From contig OX578138.1 of assembly GCA_951213105.1 (NCBI GenBank), positions 62,957,826 through 63,021,825 on the forward strand: a DNA stretch of 64,000 nucleotides, given 5' to 3'. The position numbers were made by a program, and so were the translations under genes. Within the stretch, counting starts at the first letter, position 1, and the number at the start of each line of letters is the position of its first letter. The DNA is from Amaurobius ferox. Lineage: Eukaryota; Arthropoda; Arachnida; Araneae; Amaurobiidae. The notes beneath the pieces were generated by a model. It was not told the DNA's origin. It saw only the letters and a program-made list of their open reading frames with translations, and made no database searches. Positions 11,986-22,760 of this stretch are shown piece by piece.

Positions 11986-14580
11986 ATCTCTTCTTCACTT
12001 TGTCTTACATTTATTCCCATTGCGTTTAATTCCACTTGTACCACAATAAAAAATACAATTAAAAATAAAGACGTAATTTTTTCTAGACTCCCCGTGACCG
12101 TTATAATTCTTTCTCAATATCTATATAATAATTATCTAATGTGTCTTTCTTTTTCCAGACCGTGCAGAAGGCCCCCGGTAACCTAAAAATCAGAATCTTT
12201 GTACACTTACATCAACCATGGAACAAAACCTAACGAAGCTAGATTTTCGTTCCCCTCTGGGGAAGGAGAAACCTCTAAAACTAGACAAACATCTCTAAAA
12301 CTATAGCTAATCTCATCTTTTAACGGCATTTTGAAATTCAGCAGACAGAAGAACGCAAAATTTAACACGATTTAATCTCAGAGACACAAAATAGTCAAAC
12401 TTTGTTGCCTAACGTAAATTAATTGGTCATAATTTACATTTGAAAGCGTTTTGAATTCAGACAAATATATTGGAGCAAAATTCGTTTGACAAATCTGCAA
12501 GTTCAGACTTTTAATTTAAAGAATTTATAATATTCCGTCTTGTAAATTTTTGGAATTCGCTGAACAAACTTAGTCAGAACATAAATATACAGATTATCGA
12601 TTACATTGGGTTTGAAAGAAGCATTTTTAAAGGCTACTTACATTTTCATAAACACGAACAGTTACCATGTACCCATGAGTGTTGGTGCACTTAACGCAGA
12701 ATTTAGAATATTGCTGCCACTACTGCCTTTGACGAGCCTCTATAAAGTGCCAAGCTTCTTTTCTTACAATACGACAGTTGCACTGCGCCATTTGTCGGAA
12801 AGAACAAGGGGTGTTCTAGGATGTAGATTTATGACCGGTCATTGCGTGTACTCGACCCTAAGACTGGGAAAATAGCTTCTTTGAAAGTCTAGGATTTGAA
12901 AAGTACTTTATTTTAAAAATATTACAATGCAAAATCTATTACTACCAAGCGATTTCGGAAAGAATACAAGTTTTCTTAAAAAATTGCAAAATGAACAATT
13001 GCATTAACAATTATTAAATAAGCATTACTTCGCGTTTCCTAATGGTTTATTGACATTTTATTATCTTTTTCATTGTAGTTACGAACATGTTATGACAATT
13101 TGTGATACTTATGATTTTGTCTTGAAGAAAAAGCTCATTTTGCTTTCAAAATCGTCAATAACATTATTTTATTTTCTCATAAAATTGTATAAAAATATTG
13201 CTTTCTAAACAATTCGAATTCCGGATTTAGTCAGAAAATCACGTTTAATGGCCTCTTGAACTCGTTTCGAATACTTTTGTAGAGTTGTCTGCACGTATGT
13301 GTGTGTGCGTGCTTCTTAGGTGTATGCACGATAACACAAGAAAAATACATATACCTCTATCAAATTTTATGTGTTATTACATTGTGCAAAAAACTAGAAC
13401 AACGTATATGTTTCAGTAACTCTCATGATTACACCTAATGAAATAAAAAAAATATTAATATTATATATAATACTGCTAAATTGTTAAATTATACTTAATA
13501 TACATGGCCGTAATTTGATCATATTCGTGGTACTCATTATTATTTTATACATTGCGTTGTTTGCCGCTGATAACAACACAGAATACTTAATTACTTAATT
13601 ACAACAATTAGTCCTCTTGTTCGCGTCGGAGAGAGACAATGTGAGACCATGTGTGAGCCAAGAAATAGATCTCACAAATACAAATCGAATTATTTGAATT
13701 TTTAAAATTCCTAAGCATTATTTTCCATGGAAAACACACTCGATGGTAATTTCTAGAAGAGTGATGGTAGTATATGAAAGAAATTGATGATTTGTACAAC
13801 GCAATAAATGTTAATAATTTCAAAATAACTTATAAGCAAAAGAAATACAATTTATCGATGTTGCCGACTTGAAAAAATCAACTCTTAAAAAAAAAAATAC
13901 ATAAATAAATAAGAACCATTTTAAAAAAAGAACTTGGACACGAAATCTGAAATGATACATCGTTTCCCCATTCTGATACTGATTGTGATACAAGTAGAAC
14001 TATATACAATGTAATATGAATTGATAAGAAATTCGAGTGGAGACCCACACTCCAGATATTGTGTATATTGACTACAAATACAGAATTAAATATGCTAAGA
14101 AATTAAATATAAATTAATTCTAATTTTGTGGCTGGAATCCTTCAAAATTTTCGAAATTCGAGTGAAGACTCTTAAGATAATTTAGTAATACGAATGAACA
14201 AATATATTTTATAAAAAATCGTTAAAGTTAACATTATTATACATTTTATGGATGTTCAATAAAAATGTTCTCTAGTATAATTTTAACATAATGTATCTAC
14301 ACTTAAAATTTAATAACGGTACGTGTATTAATTAATGAGTTATTGCTATCACGCACCACGAGAAACTTATACATACACATTATACTCACAGACAGACATC
14401 CATTCAAAAGTGTTCGAAATGATTTCAAGATCTTAAAACTTATTTACCTGGCAAAATCTCGATTTTTATACTTTTAATACGAATCAATACTTTCTGTTTA
14501 TAGCAACATGAGAAAGCAAAAATATGCACAATATTTTTTCTCAATTTAGCACAAATAAAATGTATCCTTTTCTAATAAAC
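11986..14580. other. Unassigned AT-rich interval
   Basis: I see no supportable gene, RNA or repeat family in this 2.6-kb stretch. A pyrimidine-rich stretch ending in CCAG near 12,160 resembles a splice acceptor. The downstream reading frames are short and unrecognised, so no exon is called. Confidence 0.5.
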
Positions 14581-14584
14581 TAGT

Positions 14585-15450
14585 GGGCTCCAACCCTACT
14601 CGCTACGTTCACCAACCCCCGTAACTCGATTCGCGAATCAGGAGGCTTCGCCTCCTAAATTCTGCCGCTCGCTGAGCTTGCCTCATGAGAACTTTCGTGC
14701 CGCCTGCTACGCAGGCATAATACGCAAATGGGCACCATCCTTATTAACTGATATTCACTAGTCCTAGAACTCGCTATGCTAGCTCTTCAAATCTGAACGG
14801 CGCATACGACCAACTACGTGTCCCATGCTCGCTGATGTTCGCAGAATCCCGGGGCTCCGCCCACTATTGGCTGCCGCTCATTAACTCCATAACTAAATTC
14901 ACGAATCGGGAAACTTTGTCTTCTAATCGCTGACACTCACAGAACAGCGGGGCTTCACCCTCCATTGGCTGCCGCTCATTCAGCCCGGTAACTGTTTTCG
15001 CGAATCGGGAGGTATTTCTTTCTCTTAGCGAATATATTAGTGCCGCTTGTTGAGCAGGCGTAATGCATCTGTTGGTGACCTCCCTTGTTAACTTACATTC
15101 ACTAGCCCTTATAGCTCGCTTCGCGAGCTCTTTCAATTCGGACGGCGCACACGATCACCTACATGTCCCGTGCTCGCAGAAGCTCGTAAAACCCCTGGAC
15201 TTCGCTCTCAATTGACTATCACTTATTAATCGCAGCTCGCCGCAAGCATGATGTCGCCGCACTGCCTTCTTCTAAATATTAGCTGACGCTCAGCAACACC
15301 CTTAACTTCACGAATAATGTTGCCAAGCTCAGCCCCCAAATCGCTACACTCGCCAACTCGGAATACCTCTTCGTAAGTTGGGAGGTTTCGTCTTCTACTT
15401 CCTGGCGCTCGCTGAGACTGCATTCCGAATCATTTCGTGCCGCCTGCTAT
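14585..15450. repeat. Palindrome-rich, GC-richer degenerate tandem repeat
   Basis: This island is packed with short near-perfect palindromes such as GGAGGCTTCGCCTCC, GCCTGCTACGCAGGC and GAGCTCGCTTCGCGAGCTC-like. It is built from at least two to three diverged units of roughly 340-400 bp: GTGCCGCCTGCTACGCAGGC near 14,698, GTGCCGCTTGTTGAGCAGGC near 15,040 and GTGCCGCCTGCTAT near 15,436. CTCGCNNNGCTCG-like motifs recur throughout. It is much richer in GC than its surroundings. I do not recognise the family. A small related patch lies at about 16,262-16,350. Confidence 0.6.
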
Positions 15451-17023
15451 TCCCAACGATAGCTTACAGTATTAGGAAGAAACGGCAAAATTTCCTAACT
15501 GTAGATTTTGCTGTTGTTCGTAAAAAAGTATCATAATACGTGTTACGTTTTCAGTATAGAGATAAAGCAATAAAACATTTAATTGTTGTGCAATATAACA
15601 ATGAAATCCTGATTTTCATGGCAGCAATGGTTTCGAAACGATCTGTTTTTTTTTGTCAGAATAAACGGTAAGTCACATAATTGTCAACATTTCACATTTT
15701 CCAGAATGCCCTACTAACGTTGTATTCATGTTTAGAAATACATATCTATACTTTTAAAGTTTTTAATGCTTCAATAACTTAGTACTCACCCATTTTGTTT
15801 CGTTTCGTTTCTGCCAGAAACCAATCAGAAAGAAGCTAGCATTTGTCTCGACCAATTAAATTTTCGCCCTTACAGAAGGAACATCTTCACTTCAGCAGTG
15901 CATAAAAAATTGATTAACTAATTAACTAAATCGAAATTTAAAAATAAGGCTTCGTCCTGCGAAAACTCAACTGTGTAGGTACATGACAACAAAAATTGGA
16001 GGTCTTCCTACTGCTGGTTTGTCCATGACACGAACTTGTAGCTCAAAACTCTTCCTTTGATTTTGGCATTAAATATTTTCTAAGCAAAATTTTAAATCGA
16101 AAGATGTTTGCATCAGTGTGTCCCCCTAATATTTCTCTAAACATGTACCAAATTGAACAGTTTTATATACTACAGATTTTGCGGTACGTCACAGAGAAAC
16201 TTCAGAAACGCGAAATTTACCAAACAGCGGCAACGGCGGCAGCTACATTTTTACAATACTAGGGAGCTCTTCCCCCTGCTCGCTCCACTTGGACGATCTC
16301 CTTCCGGAGGTTTCGCCGCCTACTCGCTGCACTCGCAGAGCTCGTTTCATATCTATCTTTCCTAAAAATTCTACTTTCAAAAATCTCTTCTATCTTTGCC
16401 AACTTCCTGCAGGAGGGAAAAGCAGGGATTTTTCTAAGCCCAGGGCACTTAACCAAAACCTGAATTCCTTGATTATGAGTGCAAATATCATCTGTGCATA
16501 TATATTTAGGTGCATATATCTGTTTTTGAATTCGTTATTTTTATATAATATAATACTTATTTCGTTATATTATAATACACTGTATACCTAAAGGAAAGTA
16601 ATGTTATGTGATCAAAAGTATAATTCCGAAATTGACTTACATGTTAAAATACCAATTAACTATTTCTAAATAATTTCCTACGACTGTATAGGAAAGTATA
16701 AAGATTTCTGACACATTTGACTCGTTTGAAACATTTTAATATAACCCAGTAAAATTAAAACATTAATGCATTTCTATATTGAGTTGGAGATATTTTATAC
16801 TTTTGCGAGTTCTGCGAAAATAAAAGTATGGAAATCTACGCAATCAGTAGCATATATTTGAAAAAATACATTTAAGAGAGTTTTATTTTTTATTTTTTTT
16901 AATTATATTTATCAGAAATTTTATACATCTGAACCAGGATTTAAAATTATTATAGGTCTGCAGCATATTTATATCTTCCGAAAATATTTTAATACAGTCA
17001 ATCTTAAATAAATACAATAAAAC
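15451..17023. other. Unassigned interval upstream of the Jockey element
   Basis: Mostly AT-rich, with no recognised gene. The exception is about 16,262-16,350, a short GC-rich patch with CTGCTCGCTCC and CCGGAGGTTTCGCCGCC that resembles the palindrome-rich island at 14.6-15.45 kb. Confidence 0.45.
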
Positions 17024-17038
17024 TTGCATTTCATTCCG
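17024..17038. repeat. Target-site duplication, left copy (Jockey element)
   Basis: TTGCATTTCATTCCG at 17,024-17,038 is repeated exactly at 22,388-22,402, flanking the full-length element. A 15-bp duplication is typical of target-primed reverse transcription. Confidence 0.92.
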
Positions 17039-17272
17039 GGCATGTCACAAAGTGTGAGGTTGTGATTTTGCGAAGCTGCTGTTTTTATCTTGTGGTGACT
17101 TTTCTTACTTACGCTTGGGCGTGTTATATCCAGTTACGATAGAGCACGTCGGGCTAAGTAATCTTCAACTTTTCTGTGTATCGCCATTTTGTGCTGTTCG
17201 AACTTGGATTGCCACGTGTGTTTTTCCCACGTGGTTGTGCTTTTCGTACTTCGAGTTATTTGACCCTGATTT

Positions 17273-19360
17273 ATGATGGATCTTGACAACGACCTTTTGG
17301 AGAAGACGAAGGAAGTTGCTAGTGAGCTGGAGGGTGACGATGCTCGGCCTCTCAAGGATGCAATGGATGCGTATCTTGGACGCCTGCCGGACGCTGGACT
17401 TCTTGCCGCAAAGACCCAGGAAGTGAAGGATGCGGTGAACTATTGTGGAATGGTGATCTACGTGCTGACACTGCATATCCAGGATATGCTCAAGTATGGA
17501 CTCCTCGGACAGGACAAGGACCAAGTCTCCCGGATTCTAGGTTCGTTCAATTTTGTGAATTCTTTTTTGTTCTGCTGTGACATTGGTAAATTTAGAAATT
17601 GTGATAGTGATATTTATGTGATCTTTAACTCAGTTGAGGAGTATAATGATAGAGTAATTAGAGCTAAACTGTTAGAGTTAGGACTAATAAATGAAATTAA
17701 ACTTGTTGACGAAACTGAAACGGTTGTAAATCCATGTAAAAGGGCTAGGATAGAGGAGTCTCACACTGAGGGAACTCCTACTAAAAACCAGGATGGAAAT
17801 TTAAAATTAAAATCTAATGACCATGATAACATGGACTGTAATGCTGCTAGTGATAGTGTTGTAAATGAAAAGGTTAGTGATAATGTTGTAACTGTAAATG
17901 AAAAAGTTAAAACTAAGACTTATGCTGAAATTGCCGCGCAACCGGTTCAATTTAAGAGTGCACCTAAACCTAAAGCGGTTGAAAATAGTGTTAGAGAAAA
18001 TATTATGGAGGTAGAAAAAAAAGAACCAAAAGCAGAATGTTTCTTCATAAAGTTTAGAGACAACTACCAGGCTCTCCTTAAAAAGCTAAATGAAATTACA
18101 GGCAATAAAGTATCTGGCAAACTCTCAGGAGATATGCTCAAACTCATACCCAATGACGCTGACTCCTATAGGATTGTTCAGCGCCATTTGACTAGCGAGA
18201 AAATCCCCTTCCATAGTTTAAACCTAAAAACTGAAAGGCCAAAAAAGGTAGTTTTGAAGGGGCTACCAACTAACTATGACATTGAGGAGATTAAAATGAC
18301 GCTAACATCCATTGGATTAGATGTAGTCCGGGTTTCTCAATTGAGAAACACAAAAACAAGATTACCCCTGCCGATCTTCTTACTCAGCCTTAGGCCCACG
18401 GAAGACTGGCAGAGGATTTACAGACTGACAAGGTTAGGATACTTGGCTGTGAAGGTAGAGGCCTTCAGAGCACGGGGCTTTAAGATTTGCTACCGGTGCC
18501 AGCAGTTCAACCACTCCTCTGAGAACTGCAGTATGCCACCAAAGTGCCTGAAGTGTGCACAAGATCATTTCACACGGGACTGCCAGAGACCCAGGACAGA
18601 GAAGGCAACGTGTGCAAATTGTAATGGAGACCATCCAGCGAACTTCAGGCAATGCCCGAAGAACCCCTGGAACAGAGGAAAGGCACCGGAGTATGCCCCC
18701 CCTCCCCCAAAAAATCAGATACCACCTTGGAGGCAAAAAGCCCTCGGACTAAACCCCCAGGCACCCCCTCAGGGCTCCTCGCACATAGTGCCACAGGAAA
18801 AAAGACACCAACCTTCAGCTCCTACCAGATCGGTGCAAGAGCAGGCCCCCAAATCATCGACCTCCAGAGAATTGACCCTGGAGGAAGTAAGAGCAGCTAC
18901 AGCTGCCATTAAAAAGAGATCGGAAATAGAAAAACCCAGACAGGCAAAGGAGGCAAAGGATAGGCTTGACATTAAGGTTGAGGATTGGAAACAAAATAAA
19001 CGAGTCAGGGATGAAGAGATCGCGCAAACCCAGCCGTTAGTTAAAACGGGTGAAAAAAAGCAAAAAACTATCGAGTTCCAAAAGGACACTCACAAAAAAG
19101 TGCAAACCGCGGTTGAGGCTGAGGAAATGGAAGCTGAGACTGAACCGACTGATAAATCTGATGCTGAAAAGATGGAGGATATCATCAACCTCATCAGAGG
19201 ATTTATTAGCATGTTCAATCTAGACGACATAAAACATCTGTTGATGCAGTTCGCAGAGTTAGTACAAAAAAAGAGCGATCCTATGGTAATGGTCTTTGAG
19301 GCCCTTAAAATAATCGCGGACTTTAAAAATAACAGTGAGAATCAAACCCGTCATGGCTAG
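17273..19360 (+). CDS. ORF1, gag-like nucleic-acid-binding protein (695 aa)
   Basis: This is the retrotransposon's RNA-binding/chaperone protein, expected to form the ribonucleoprotein particle with ORF2. The N-terminal third is acidic and lysine-rich, without a recognised fold. Residues about 252-400 form the RRM-like region that precedes the zinc knuckles in Jockey and telomeric-element gags (PRE_C2HC type). Three knuckles follow at about 406-461: CX2CX4HX4C, CX2CX3HX4C and CX2CX3HX6C. A proline-rich stretch and a lysine/glutamate-rich, probably coiled C-terminus complete it. Two ATG codons are adjacent at the start (17,273 and 17,276); either could serve. The stop overlaps the ORF2 start, as expected for termination-reinitiation or leaky translation. 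The frame is intact with no internal stop. Confidence 0.93.
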   Translation: MMDLDNDLLEKTKEVASELEGDDARPLKDAMDAYLGRLPDAGLLAAKTQEVKDAVNYCGMVIYVLTLHIQDMLKYGLLGQDKDQVSRILGSFNFVNSFLFCCDIGKFRNCDSDIYVIFNSVEEYNDRVIRAKLLELGLINEIKLVDETETVVNPCKRARIEESHTEGTPTKNQDGNLKLKSNDHDNMDCNAASDSVVNEKVSDNVVTVNEKVKTKTYAEIAAQPVQFKSAPKPKAVENSVRENIMEVEKKEPKAECFFIKFRDNYQALLKKLNEITGNKVSGKLSGDMLKLIPNDADSYRIVQRHLTSEKIPFHSLNLKTERPKKVVLKGLPTNYDIEEIKMTLTSIGLDVVRVSQLRNTKTRLPLPIFLLSLRPTEDWQRIYRLTRLGYLAVKVEAFRARGFKICYRCQQFNHSSENCSMPPKCLKCAQDHFTRDCQRPRTEKATCANCNGDHPANFRQCPKNPWNRGKAPEYAPPPPKNQIPPWRQKALGLNPQAPPQGSSHIVPQEKRHQPSAPTRSVQEQAPKSSTSRELTLEEVRAATAAIKKRSEIEKPRQAKEAKDRLDIKVEDWKQNKRVRDEEIAQTQPLVKTGEKKQKTIEFQKDTHKKVQTAVEAEEMEAETEPTDKSDAEKMEDIINLIRGFISMFNLDDIKHLLMQFAELVQKKSDPMVMVFEALKIIADFKNNSENQTRHG

Positions 19361-22040
19361 GTCCCAAAAAGAATCCTTAAAAATAATATTTTGGAATGCG
19401 AACGGCATATCTCCAAGAATAAATGAACTTAGGAACTATGTAAATGAAAATGACGTAGACGCCTTATTAATTCAGGAAACTAAAGTTAGAGAAAGTAAAA
19501 AACTAAACATAGCCAACTATATATGCTATCATAATCTTAGCTCAAATACTAATGCTAGAACGCCATATGGAGGAACAGCAGTATACATTAAAAGAAATAT
19601 TCCCCACGAGGAACTAAACAACATAAATCTTCAAGGTATAGAAAATACTAGTATAAAAATTAAAATTAATAATACTAGCCCGTTTATCCTAACCTCAACA
19701 TATGTCAAAAATATGAGTAGAGTAGATGTAGCTGCGCAACTGGAACTGCTTTTCGCGCGATATCCAAACACTATACTCGCAGGCGACTTCAACGCGCACC
19801 ACCGAGCGTGGGGCTGTAGGAGAGCCAATTCACGCGGTACACAGATACACAGACTGCTGAACACGACAAACACTAACATTATTGTACCGTCGACACCAAC
19901 CTGCTTCTCAGGCGCCAACGGCTCATTTATAGACTTTGTCCTAACGCGAAACATAGATTACGCTCACACTATTAGCACCTTGGATGAATTCGACTCGGAT
20001 CATCTGCCGGTACTGGTGACATTCGACCTGAACACACCTCTTCCAGCCTCTTTGGGACAAGAGAGGGTCAACTGGGAAGTATTCAAAAGAGCACTCTTCG
20101 AGCCGCACTTAGCAGTACCTAACATAATGAGCACGGCGGATATTGACTCTGCCACGCACACACTCACAACAGAAATCAAGAGAGCAATTGCCTCTGCCAC
20201 AACACATCGTGAGTCTCCAAAAATGCCCACACTTTCCCACCATGTCAAACAATTAGTCAGGCAAAGAAACAGAATACGTAAGACATGGCAGGCTAACAGA
20301 GACCCCGCCCTTAAAAGGGAGCTTAACAGACTCACGTGCAAAGTCAGGGAAAAAATTGTCGCAGAAAAGCAGCAACAGTATAAAGAACTAATCGAATCCC
20401 TTAGCCCAGAAGACGTATCGCTCTGGCAATTCGCAAAAAGACTCAGGAAACCTCAAATTAAGCTCCCGCCACTAATAGATGGTGCTAAAATCGCGTACTC
20501 AGACGAGGAAAAAGCCGAGGCGCTCGCAAGCCATTATGAAAAACAATTCCAACCAAACCACGATCTAATGTGTCAGGACACCCTAAGAATGGTCAGACAA
20601 ACTTTAAATAATTTCAGGAATTCCCCGGTAATGGCTGAGATTAGCCCAGCCACCCCGCAGGAGATAGTAGAAATCATTAAAAATCTCAAAAACCGTAAAA
20701 GCCCAGGGCACGACAAAATCAGAAATATTGCGGTTAAAAACCTACCCTTAAACGTAATATGTTACTTGACAATCTTAATAAATAAAATATTAAAACTAAA
20801 CTATTTTCCCAAAGAATGGAAGGAAGCGATAATTATAGCAATCCATAAGCCTGGTGAGGATGCCACAATTCCAGCCAACTATAGACCAATTAGCTTGCTA
20901 CCGACACTTAGTAAAATTACTGAGAAAATTATTCTTAAGAGACTGAACACGCACCTTAGTGAGAATGACATTATCATTCCGGAGCAGTTTGGATTTCGGC
21001 CAAAGCACTCCACCACTCATCAATTGCTGAGAGTGGTAGACTACATATCTTCTGGTCTCAATAACAAGACACCCACAGCTGCGATTTTTCTGGACATACA
21101 AAAAGCCTTTGATAAAGTATGGCACTGTGGATTAGCGTACAAATTGATCACTTTAAAAGTCCCTGACGCTATTGTCAAACTTTTAATCTCATACTTAAAT
21201 AACAGACACTTTCAAGTCAGAGTAGGAGGTAACTTATCTACACCCAAGCTCATTAAAAGTAGTGTACCGCAAGGTTCTATCCTGGGCCCGACACTCTTTA
21301 ACATATACCTGAACGACATCCCTAGGACTCCAAACACAGAGCTGGCACTCTATGCAGACGACAGTGCGATACTTGCAAAACACCCCTATGTCTCAGTAAT
21401 GCACAGACAGCTACAACAACACTTAGACATACTCCAAACTTGGCTGGAAAAATGGCGAATAAAATTAAACCCCAATAAATGTCATTGGATTTATTTCTCA
21501 AGAAAACGTAAACCTCCGCCGCCTCTGTACATAAACAACCATGCCCTAAAAGCGGAAAAATCTACTAAATACCTAGGTGTAACGATAGATTCCCACCTAA
21601 CCTGGAAACAGCACGTAACGAACTTAATCAAAAAAGCGTATATGGCCACAGGAGCCTTATACCCAATGATAGGAAACGGAAATCTAAGTTATCAAAATAA
21701 ACTCCTAATTTATAAATCGGTCATCCGCCCGGGAATGCTGTATGCAGCACCCGTATGGGGATATGCCTGTAAAACTACAATAGACCTCCTAGAGACAAAA
21801 CAAAACAAAATCCTACGGATTATCAGGAAAGCTCCCAGGTACTTAAGAAACTCGGTAATTAGGTATGACTTCAAAATAAAAACTGTTAGAGCCCAAATTA
21901 AAAAGCTAGCGCTTAAATTTTACAGAAATTTGCCATCCGTTCCAAACGAACTGTTATTCAATCTGCATGACTATGATCATCGCAAGGCCAAATCTCGTAA
22001 GAGACCCCGCGCTGTTCTAAACATCGATAATCGGAATTAA
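19353..22040 (+). CDS. ORF2, endonuclease-reverse transcriptase (895 aa from this ATG)
   Basis: This enzyme nicks the target and copies element RNA onto it. From the ATG that overlaps the ORF1 stop (ATGGCTAG), residues about 10-220 form an apurinic-like endonuclease, with WNANG, QETK (about 41-44), GDFNAHH (about 145) and SDHLPV (about 215). The reverse transcriptase follows with SPGHDKIRN, NYRPISLLP, EQFGFRPKHSTTHQL, the motif A aspartate in FLDIQKAFD (about 581), SVPQGSILGPTLF, and YADD (about 667-670). There is no RNase H domain, as in Jockey. An in-frame ATG six codons upstream (19,335) also exists; the downstream start is preferred because of the overlap with the ORF1 stop. All catalytic motifs seen are intact. 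Confidence 0.95.
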   Translation: MARSQKESLKIIFWNANGISPRINELRNYVNENDVDALLIQETKVRESKKLNIANYICYHNLSSNTNARTPYGGTAVYIKRNIPHEELNNINLQGIENTSIKIKINNTSPFILTSTYVKNMSRVDVAAQLELLFARYPNTILAGDFNAHHRAWGCRRANSRGTQIHRLLNTTNTNIIVPSTPTCFSGANGSFIDFVLTRNIDYAHTISTLDEFDSDHLPVLVTFDLNTPLPASLGQERVNWEVFKRALFEPHLAVPNIMSTADIDSATHTLTTEIKRAIASATTHRESPKMPTLSHHVKQLVRQRNRIRKTWQANRDPALKRELNRLTCKVREKIVAEKQQQYKELIESLSPEDVSLWQFAKRLRKPQIKLPPLIDGAKIAYSDEEKAEALASHYEKQFQPNHDLMCQDTLRMVRQTLNNFRNSPVMAEISPATPQEIVEIIKNLKNRKSPGHDKIRNIAVKNLPLNVICYLTILINKILKLNYFPKEWKEAIIIAIHKPGEDATIPANYRPISLLPTLSKITEKIILKRLNTHLSENDIIIPEQFGFRPKHSTTHQLLRVVDYISSGLNNKTPTAAIFLDIQKAFDKVWHCGLAYKLITLKVPDAIVKLLISYLNNRHFQVRVGGNLSTPKLIKSSVPQGSILGPTLFNIYLNDIPRTPNTELALYADDSAILAKHPYVSVMHRQLQQHLDILQTWLEKWRIKLNPNKCHWIYFSRKRKPPPPLYINNHALKAEKSTKYLGVTIDSHLTWKQHVTNLIKKAYMATGALYPMIGNGNLSYQNKLLIYKSVIRPGMLYAAPVWGYACKTTIDLLETKQNKILRIIRKAPRYLRNSVIRYDFKIKTVRAQIKKLALKFYRNLPSVPNELLFNLHDYDHRKAKSRKRPRAVLNIDNRN

Positions 22041-22098
22041 ATGATCCCACCTCAAACATCTGAGTTTAAAATAAAACTCGCGACTATTATTTTATATA

Positions 22099-22135
<37 letters not shown>

Positions 22136-22387
22136 TAAACACTAAACTGCCAAAACGCTAGGTAACCCTTAGATCTGCATCAACCCCCAAACTGCTTGAA
22201 CTCTAAATGTGCAACAAACTGCCACACTAGGAGCTAGGATAAATAATAAAAAGTAGTAAATAAAAACCTCGAACCTCCAATTAGGGTCACTGAATTAATG
22301 TCACAGTTTGACGATAAGAACCACATATTGTAACTGGAGATTAAAGGCGCTTCGCGCCTGGTGCTCTGTCTTGTACGACACTACGTA
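22041..22387 (+). other. 3' UTR of Jockey element with TA run and terminal hairpin
   Basis: The UTR contains a TA microsatellite at 22,101-22,133 that is not expanded in the sibling copy at 48.8 kb. It also has a perfect GC-rich hairpin at 22,345-22,359 (AGGCGC, loop TTC, GCGCCT). The hairpin lies about 28 bp from the 3' end and may help the reverse transcriptase recognise its own RNA. The sibling copy keeps it with one mismatch. Confidence 0.7.
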
Positions 22388-22402
22388 TTGCATTTCATTC
22401 CG
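22388..22402. repeat. Target-site duplication, right copy (Jockey element)
   Basis: Exact repeat of 17,024-17,038; it marks the 3' boundary of the retrotransposon insertion. Confidence 0.92.
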
Positions 22403-22539
22403 TTTCTGCAAAAACTAAGTAAGCTAGAACATTTTCGTAATAATGAAAATAGTAAATCCATTGGTTATTTCTCTGAAAAACCTCTGTTTCAACAAAATCT
22501 TTCATGTTGTAGACTTCGAGGAGCAATTTGATAATAGCT

Positions 22540-22760
22540 CTTTAGATCTAGGTTCAAGACAAAGATCTACAAAGGGGTATGGAGAATCTGCGACTGTCCC
22601 TGACGACCAGCCAGAAGTAAGAAAGAATAGCAATTACCTTACAACAGGCTGTTGACAGCAGTCAGTAGGGGAAGAGAATTGTTCAGTTGGAAGATAAAAT
22701 ATTGCATTTTGCTATCAACACCAAATTGACAGAAACAGCTCGGCAAAAGGCAAAAAAAAT
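22540..22760 (+). pseudogene. Possible decayed coding relic
   Basis: Read in the frame starting CAAGACAAAGATCTACAAAGG, this stretch gives a protein-like run (LQRGMENLRLSLTTSQK) and, after a stop, ERIAITLQQAVDSSQ and further residues towards 22,760. The diverged parallel region near 10,850 also keeps a partial frame. The family is unrecognised. It may be the C-terminus of a transposon protein belonging to family F. Support is weak. Confidence 0.25.

Larger units (their letters stand above)
17039..22387 (+). mobile_element. Full-length Jockey-type non-LTR retrotransposon
   Basis: This 5.35-kb element is bounded by an exact 15-bp target duplication. It has a 5' UTR of about 234 bp, ORF1 (gag-like), ORF2 (endonuclease plus reverse transcriptase) overlapping ORF1 by 8 bp, and a 3' UTR of about 350 bp. 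The UTR contains an expanded TA run (22,101-22,133) and a GC-rich hairpin near its 3' end. Both ORFs are open from end to end, which implies recent insertion. There is no poly(A) tail; the element ends near GTACGACACTACGTA. A 5'-truncated sibling lies at 48,568-50,497 on the minus strand. Confidence 0.93.

Noticed and set aside
12140..12875. Host exon with splice acceptor-like CCAG and an 89-codon ORF
   Set aside because: No recognisable domain, no supported donor, and the acceptor-like string is common by chance.
19631..21125. Minus-strand ORFs inside the Jockey ORF2
   Set aside because: Antisense shadows of a clearly coding plus-strand frame.
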